From an uncultured beta proteobacterium (GTDB taxonomy: Bacteria > Pseudomonadota > Gammaproteobacteria > Burkholderiales > Burkholderiaceae_C), in the NCBI GenBank assembly GCA_903920405.1, contig CAIXMC010000261.1, forward strand, positions 1-8,179: 8,179 nucleotides of DNA, written 5' to 3'. Position numbers and translations under genes: made by a program. Shown here piece after piece: positions 5,678-8,179 of the stretch. Numbering within the stretch: the first letter of the stretch is position 1; each line of letters begins with the position of its first letter. The notes beneath the pieces were generated by a model. That model made no database searches. It was given only the letters and a program-made list of their open reading frames with translations, and was not told the DNA's origin.

Positions 5678-5796
5678 CCTCATCAAACCCTGCCACCAGG
5701 TTTTTTGAAAAAAAACCATCTGGGTTTGCACATGCGCTTGCTGTGCTACAAAGAACGAACGCTGTCCTTGTGGTCAAATGATCACTGTAAGCGACT
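5678..5796. other. Leader region of the diguanylate cyclase gene
   Basis: It contains a small AT hairpin, CCAGGTTTTTT pairing with AAAAAACC and CTGG across 5696-5723, and the candidate promoter at 5725-5752. No coding potential is seen. Confidence 0.5.
5725..5752 (+). promoter_or_regulatory. Candidate extended -10 promoter for the GGDEF gene
   Basis: TGCTACAAA at 5744-5752 has the TGn extension and four of six -10 bases; TTTGCA (5725-5730) lies 16 nt upstream as a weak -35. Transcription would start near 5758, leaving a leader of about 50 nt. Confidence 0.35.
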
Positions 5797-5809
5797 GAGG
5801 TGAATTGAG

Positions 5810-7360
5810 ATGACTGATAGAAAACCATTTGAAATAGCGCGTGAAACACTCAAGCAGCTTACCGTGCGAAAGCTGCCCCCTACACCGGCCAACTACCAGC
5901 GTATCTACAGTGAAATGGCGGGCATTCCGATAGAGCCGACTTTTCCCGTGGATCGTCTGCGCGATATTGCGATAGCCCTTCCGATCAAAACGCCAGGGCA
6001 GCAAAAACAGAGGGGCCTGTTGGAGTCTGCCATCAATAATTTGAATTGGAACGGTGTCAAAAGTGCCTTGATGGCCTATGGGGGCTTTAGTCCACCTGCC
6101 TCATCACCATCAGATGCAGACAGACCTATGGTGATGACAGAGAGCAAACCCGCGCCAAGCTCACCTTCACTGACAACAGATTTTTTCGGCCAGATTGCGC
6201 GGATGATTGAATACACCCAGCCCGCTTTAGGCAATGAGGATGAACGCTTCAACTCGCAAACTCAGAGTTTGATTCTTGCACTGCGCCAGCCCAACGCCGA
6301 TGCCTCAAATGTCAAACAATTGCTGGTCAGCTACGGTAACCGCTTGTCATTTGCGGCTGAAGATCAGGTTGAAGTGAAAAACGTGCTGCTTCGGCTGTTG
6401 CACCTGATCATTGAAAACATCAGCCACTTGAGTCTGGACGACACCTGGCTCAAAGGCCAGGTCGATGCACTCATGACAGTTTGCGCACCCCCTCTGACGC
6501 TGCGACGGCTTGACGATGTGGAACTTCGACTCAAGGATGTCATCTTCAAACAGACCGAGGCCAAAGAGCGCGCACACATGGCACAAGAAGAAATGCGCTA
6601 CATGTTGACAGCGTTTATTGAACGACTGGCCACCATGTCCACATCCACCAGCGTGTTTCATTCTCAAATGGAAGACAGCGTCAAGCTGATTGAACAAGCC
6701 AAAAGCCTCACTGAAATTACTCCCGTGCTCAAAAACGTGGTCAGTGCCACGCGTGATATTGCGCATGAAAGCCAGTTGGTGCGCGATGAATTGCAGAGTT
6801 TGAAGAACAAAGCACAAGCCGCCGATGCAGAGTTGATCCGACTGCACCAAGAGCTAGACAGGGCCAGTGCCCAGGCTCGCCATGACCCCTTGACCGGCGC
6901 ACTGAACCGACAAGGGCTGGACGAGGCCATCAATCGTGAAATATCCAGCTTCAAACGCAAGGAAACTCCGCTCAGCGTGGCCTTGCTTGACATTGACAAT
7001 TTCAAAATGCTCAACGACACCATCGGCCACGCAGCAGGAGACGCAGCGCTCACACACCTTGCCGGCGTTGCGCGTGAAGTCATGCGCCCGCAAGACACAT
7101 TAGCCCGTTACGGTGGCGAAGAGTTTGTTATTTTGTTGCCCGACACTGTTTTGGAACAAGGCATGGAGGCCATGACGCGTCTGCAACGTGAACTGACCAA
7201 ACGGTTTTTTTTGGCAGGTAACGAAAAAGTGCTGATTACATTCAGTGCTGGCGTAGCACAAGTAGCCACAGACGAGACGGGTATGGAGGCTGTTCGGCGT
7301 GCTGATAAAGCCATGTATCTGGCCAAACGTGCGGGTAAAAACAGGGTGTTTGGAGCTTGA
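5810..7360 (+). CDS. Diguanylate cyclase, soluble GGDEF-domain protein
   Basis: It condenses two GTP to cyclic di-GMP, the second messenger for biofilm and motility control. The protein has 516 residues. The C-terminal GGDEF domain spans about 355-515: DPLTGALNR (359-367), LLDIDNFK with metal-binding Asp394 (392-399), the active site GGEEF (435-439), and RADKAMYLAKRAGKNRV (497-513). The allosteric I-site RxxD is intact as RPQD (426-429), exactly five residues before GGEEF, so product inhibition is expected. The N-terminal ~350 residues have no transmembrane segment; they start with a block like ARETLKQLTVRKLPPTPANY (10-29) that I recognise from many Burkholderiales GGDEF proteins, and heptad-like helices (about 318-356) lead into the catalytic domain, suggesting a cytoplasmic protein controlled by dimerisation. 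GAGG at 5797-5800, 9 nt before the ATG, supports the start. It is monocistronic and bracketed by repeats R1 and R2. Confidence 0.93.
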   Translation: MTDRKPFEIARETLKQLTVRKLPPTPANYQRIYSEMAGIPIEPTFPVDRLRDIAIALPIKTPGQQKQRGLLESAINNLNWNGVKSALMAYGGFSPPASSPSDADRPMVMTESKPAPSSPSLTTDFFGQIARMIEYTQPALGNEDERFNSQTQSLILALRQPNADASNVKQLLVSYGNRLSFAAEDQVEVKNVLLRLLHLIIENISHLSLDDTWLKGQVDALMTVCAPPLTLRRLDDVELRLKDVIFKQTEAKERAHMAQEEMRYMLTAFIERLATMSTSTSVFHSQMEDSVKLIEQAKSLTEITPVLKNVVSATRDIAHESQLVRDELQSLKNKAQAADAELIRLHQELDRASAQARHDPLTGALNRQGLDEAINREISSFKRKETPLSVALLDIDNFKMLNDTIGHAAGDAALTHLAGVAREVMRPQDTLARYGGEEFVILLPDTVLEQGMEAMTRLQRELTKRFFLAGNEKVLITFSAGVAQVATDETGMEAVRRADKAMYLAKRAGKNRVFGA

Positions 7361-7371
7361 TGAAAGTAGGA

Positions 7372-7392
7372 ATGAGAAATGAGAAATGAGAT
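7372..7392 (+). repeat. Three tandem copies of ATGAGAA
   Basis: A 7-bp unit is repeated three times, the last with a terminal T, starting 12 bases after the cyclase stop codon. No function is evident. Confidence 0.7.
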
Positions 7393-7441
7393 TGGGCAAT
7401 GGGCGAACGTAAGAAATACAATAAAAATTGTAGCGCCACTC

Positions 7442-7526
7442 TTGGGGGCGTAGACATCTTGCCCGCATTAGATTGGCTGTCATGGATGCTCACTGCTGGC
7501 AAGATGCCCGCGCTCCCAGCGTGTTT
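7442..7526 (+). terminator. Large imperfect hairpin with T-tract after the cyclase gene
   Basis: CATCTTGCC (7455-7463) pairs perfectly with GGCAAGATG (7498-7506), and the stem extends imperfectly outward to 7442 and 7519, mostly through G-T wobbles. GTTTTT follows within a few bases of the right arm, so it may terminate the cyclase transcript. The arm GGCAAGATGCCCGCGCTCCC also looks like a dispersed GC-rich repeat seen in related genomes, which is inference. The loop of 34 nt is long for a simple terminator. Confidence 0.45.
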
Positions 7527-7560
7527 TTCATGATTCGGGGTGGTAAAACTGGTGTGACAG

Positions 7561-7597
7561 TTAGGATATGGTCAATAATAAGTTGACCATATCCTTA
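7561..7597. mobile_element. Minimal end-to-end copy of the GGATATGGTCAA element
   Basis: GGATATGGTCAA (7564-7575) and TTGACCATATCC (7583-7594) are perfect inverted repeats around the 7-nt loop TAATAAG. The left half continues into AATAAGTT exactly like the big copy at 3105-3270, so this appears to be the same element without its internal part. TTA flanks both ends (7561-7563 and 7595-7597). Confidence 0.7.
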
Positions 7598-7681
7598 AGA
7601 CGAGTCGGGCGAATAAATTCAGCCCTACCGATCCAAAGCTGCGAATAAACCGATGTTGGATCAAAATTATTCCATTATTTG

Positions 7682-7705
7682 ACTATCAAAAAGATAGTTA
7701 ACTAT
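7682..7705. repeat. Overlapping alternative hairpins beside R2
   Basis: ACTATC (7682-7687) can pair with GATAGT (7693-7698), while ATAGTTAACTAT (7694-7705) is itself a perfect palindrome, so the two structures are mutually exclusive. On the minus strand the second one is followed by CTTTTTG and could be a weak leftward terminator, at the place where R3 has its TTCG hairpin and T-run. Confidence 0.5.
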
Positions 7706-7748
7706 GCAATAGGGACGTGCGTTAAAGGCCGATTTGTTATACAAAAAC
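7700..7748 (+). repeat. R2, 49-bp direct repeat of R1
   Basis: It is identical to R1 at 46 of 49 positions (differences at the 13th, 19th and 26th bases) and in the same orientation, 2,071 bp further right. The intervening DNA holds a single complete gene, the diguanylate cyclase. Confidence 0.9.
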
Positions 7749-7859
7749 ATCACTCAAGCTCGTGCAACTTAACAGGTGAACATTGCCGCCGCTGCATCAC
7801 TTTGAACCGCATAGGACGTAAAATTTGAATTAAGAGTTACTGGAATAAAGGTTCACTTG

Positions 7860-7940
7860 ATGTGTAAACTGCAAACATTGTCAGAAGAATATCTGAGCCA
7901 ATGCCGTCGCTCGTTACAACCCCAGCAATTCATAGCGTAG
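7860..7940 (+). CDS. Possible 26-residue ORF, unrecognised
   Basis: The frame begins MCKLQTLSEEYLSQCRRSL and stops at 7938-7940. AAGG at 7848-7851 lies 8 nt before the ATG, the only reason to list it. It resembles nothing I know and could be a gene start cut off by rearrangement, or chance. Confidence 0.2.
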   Translation: MCKLQTLSEEYLSQCRRSLQPQQFIA

Positions 7941-7956
7941 CAATTAAATTGATAAA

Positions 7957-8179
7957 TCAGCAAGATAGAGGTGTGTTGACATCAATTCTTCTGACTATCT
8001 TTGTAACAAATGTTACCATCAGATAGACAAGCGTTAAAACTCTAACCAGTTGATTAAATTTAATATTTCTAAATGTCAGTTTTGTCTTGGTGAAAATTTT
8101 GGCTTCTTCCTGCTCCAAAATCTTGCGTGACGCTCTGAATTGCTGCACGCCCCACACCAAAGAGTGCTCAATATGCGAC
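7957..8179 (-). CDS. C-terminal part of an unidentified protein, open at the right edge
   Basis: The frame is open from the window edge leftward for 73 complete codons to a TGA at 7957-7959. The visible protein starts SHIEHSLVWGVQQFRASRKI and ends with a basic-hydrophobic segment (QLVRVLTLVYLMVTFVTKIVRR). A TTG at 8160 is the first possible internal start, but the frame continues beyond it without a stop, so a partial gene is more likely. The general shape (IEH followed ~45 residues later by a hydrophobic helix) faintly recalls the C-terminus of IS4-type transposases, but the catalytic residues would be outside the window. Codons are AT-rich, unlike the pilus, helicase and cyclase genes, which hints at acquired DNA. 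Confidence 0.35.
   Translation of the reverse strand, partial: SHIEHSLVWGVQQFRASRKILEQEEAKIFTKTKLTFRNIKFNQLVRVLTLVYLMVTFVTKIVRRIDVNTPLSC

Larger units (their letters stand above)
7361..7956. other. Repeat-rich intergenic region between the cyclase and the right edge
   Basis: Besides the tandem ATGAGAA units, the large hairpin, the miniature GGATATGG element and R2, which are listed separately, this region becomes AT-rich beyond about 7600. A small hairpin ACAAT-AAAA-ATTGT lies at 7418-7431. No gene of convincing length is present. Confidence 0.6.

Noticed and set aside
6347..6850. 167-codon minus-strand ORF and similar frames opposite the cyclase
   Set aside because: They are complements of the well-supported GGDEF gene and lack recognisable domains or ribosome binding sites.
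5629..7748. R1 and R2 as integron attC or core sites, because both contain GCGTTA followed by purines
   Set aside because: GTTAGAG and GTTAAAG do not end in a pyrimidine as GTTRRRY requires, no complementary arm with matching core site lies 60-140 bases upstream of either, and there is no integrase gene in view.
7749..7956. Missing pilY1 N-terminal region continuing to the right of R2
   Set aside because: No minus-strand frame in this stretch is open for more than a few codons in a PilY1-like way.
8003..8016. Small hairpin GTAAC-AAAT-GTTAC
   Set aside because: It lies within the partial right-edge ORF, has only a 5-bp stem and no T-tract; likely chance in AT-rich sequence.

Overview
This window looks like an accessory stretch of a beta-proteobacterial chromosome, most likely Burkholderiales and possibly Comamonadaceae. 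The grounds are family-level recognition: the form of the RhlE helicase, the 92-residue HigB / 104-residue HigA pair, the PilY1 and FimT/GspH types, and the N-terminal region of the GGDEF protein. A sequence at about 2236-2290 also resembles an intergenic repeat I associate with that family. This placement is inference; no rRNA or marker gene is present.

Layout. 1-226: AT-rich intergenic DNA ending in a rightward-facing intrinsic terminator. 227-1993 (-): RhlE-type DEAD-box RNA helicase with a Gly/Arg/Ser-rich tail. 1994-2369: helicase leader with an attenuator-like hairpin, then the higBA control region. 2370-2974 (+): a compact higB-higA toxin-antitoxin operon with a strong sigma70-like promoter, a palindromic putative operator, and probably a leaderless toxin mRNA. 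2975-3400: about 425 bp of nested palindromes with no gene. 3401-5673 (-): a type IV pilus remnant, the last ~550 codons of pilY1 followed 8 nt later by a fimT/gspH pseudopilin gene. 5810-7360 (+): a soluble diguanylate cyclase with intact GGEEF and RxxD I-site. 7361-7956: hairpins and repeats, and one possible 26-codon ORF. 7957-8179 (-): the C-terminal end of an unidentified AT-rich ORF leaving the window.

The most distinctive content is the repeats. One family has termini reading GGATATGGTCA; it occurs five times, as a large 160-bp palindrome (3105-3270), a single end abutting the fimT stop codon (3378-3403), and a minimal end-to-end hairpin (7561-7597). The two paired copies are flanked by identical 3-bp sequences (TAA/TAA and TTA/TTA), which would suit target-site duplications. 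A second family (R1 5629-5677, R2 7700-7748, diverged inverted R3 3300-3350) places two 49-bp direct repeats with 46 identities on either side of the diguanylate cyclase gene. R1 lies exactly where PilY1 homology stops. The simplest reading is that small palindromic elements have repeatedly rearranged this region, removing the 5' part of pilY1 and leaving the cyclase bracketed by direct repeats.

Functionally the helicase (RNA remodelling), the toxin-antitoxin pair and the cyclase (c-di-GMP synthesis) appear to be independent units. PilY1 and c-di-GMP signalling are linked in other bacteria, so the juxtaposition is suggestive, but PilY1 here is probably non-functional. I see no CRISPR array, tRNA or rRNA, and no intact transposase or integrase.
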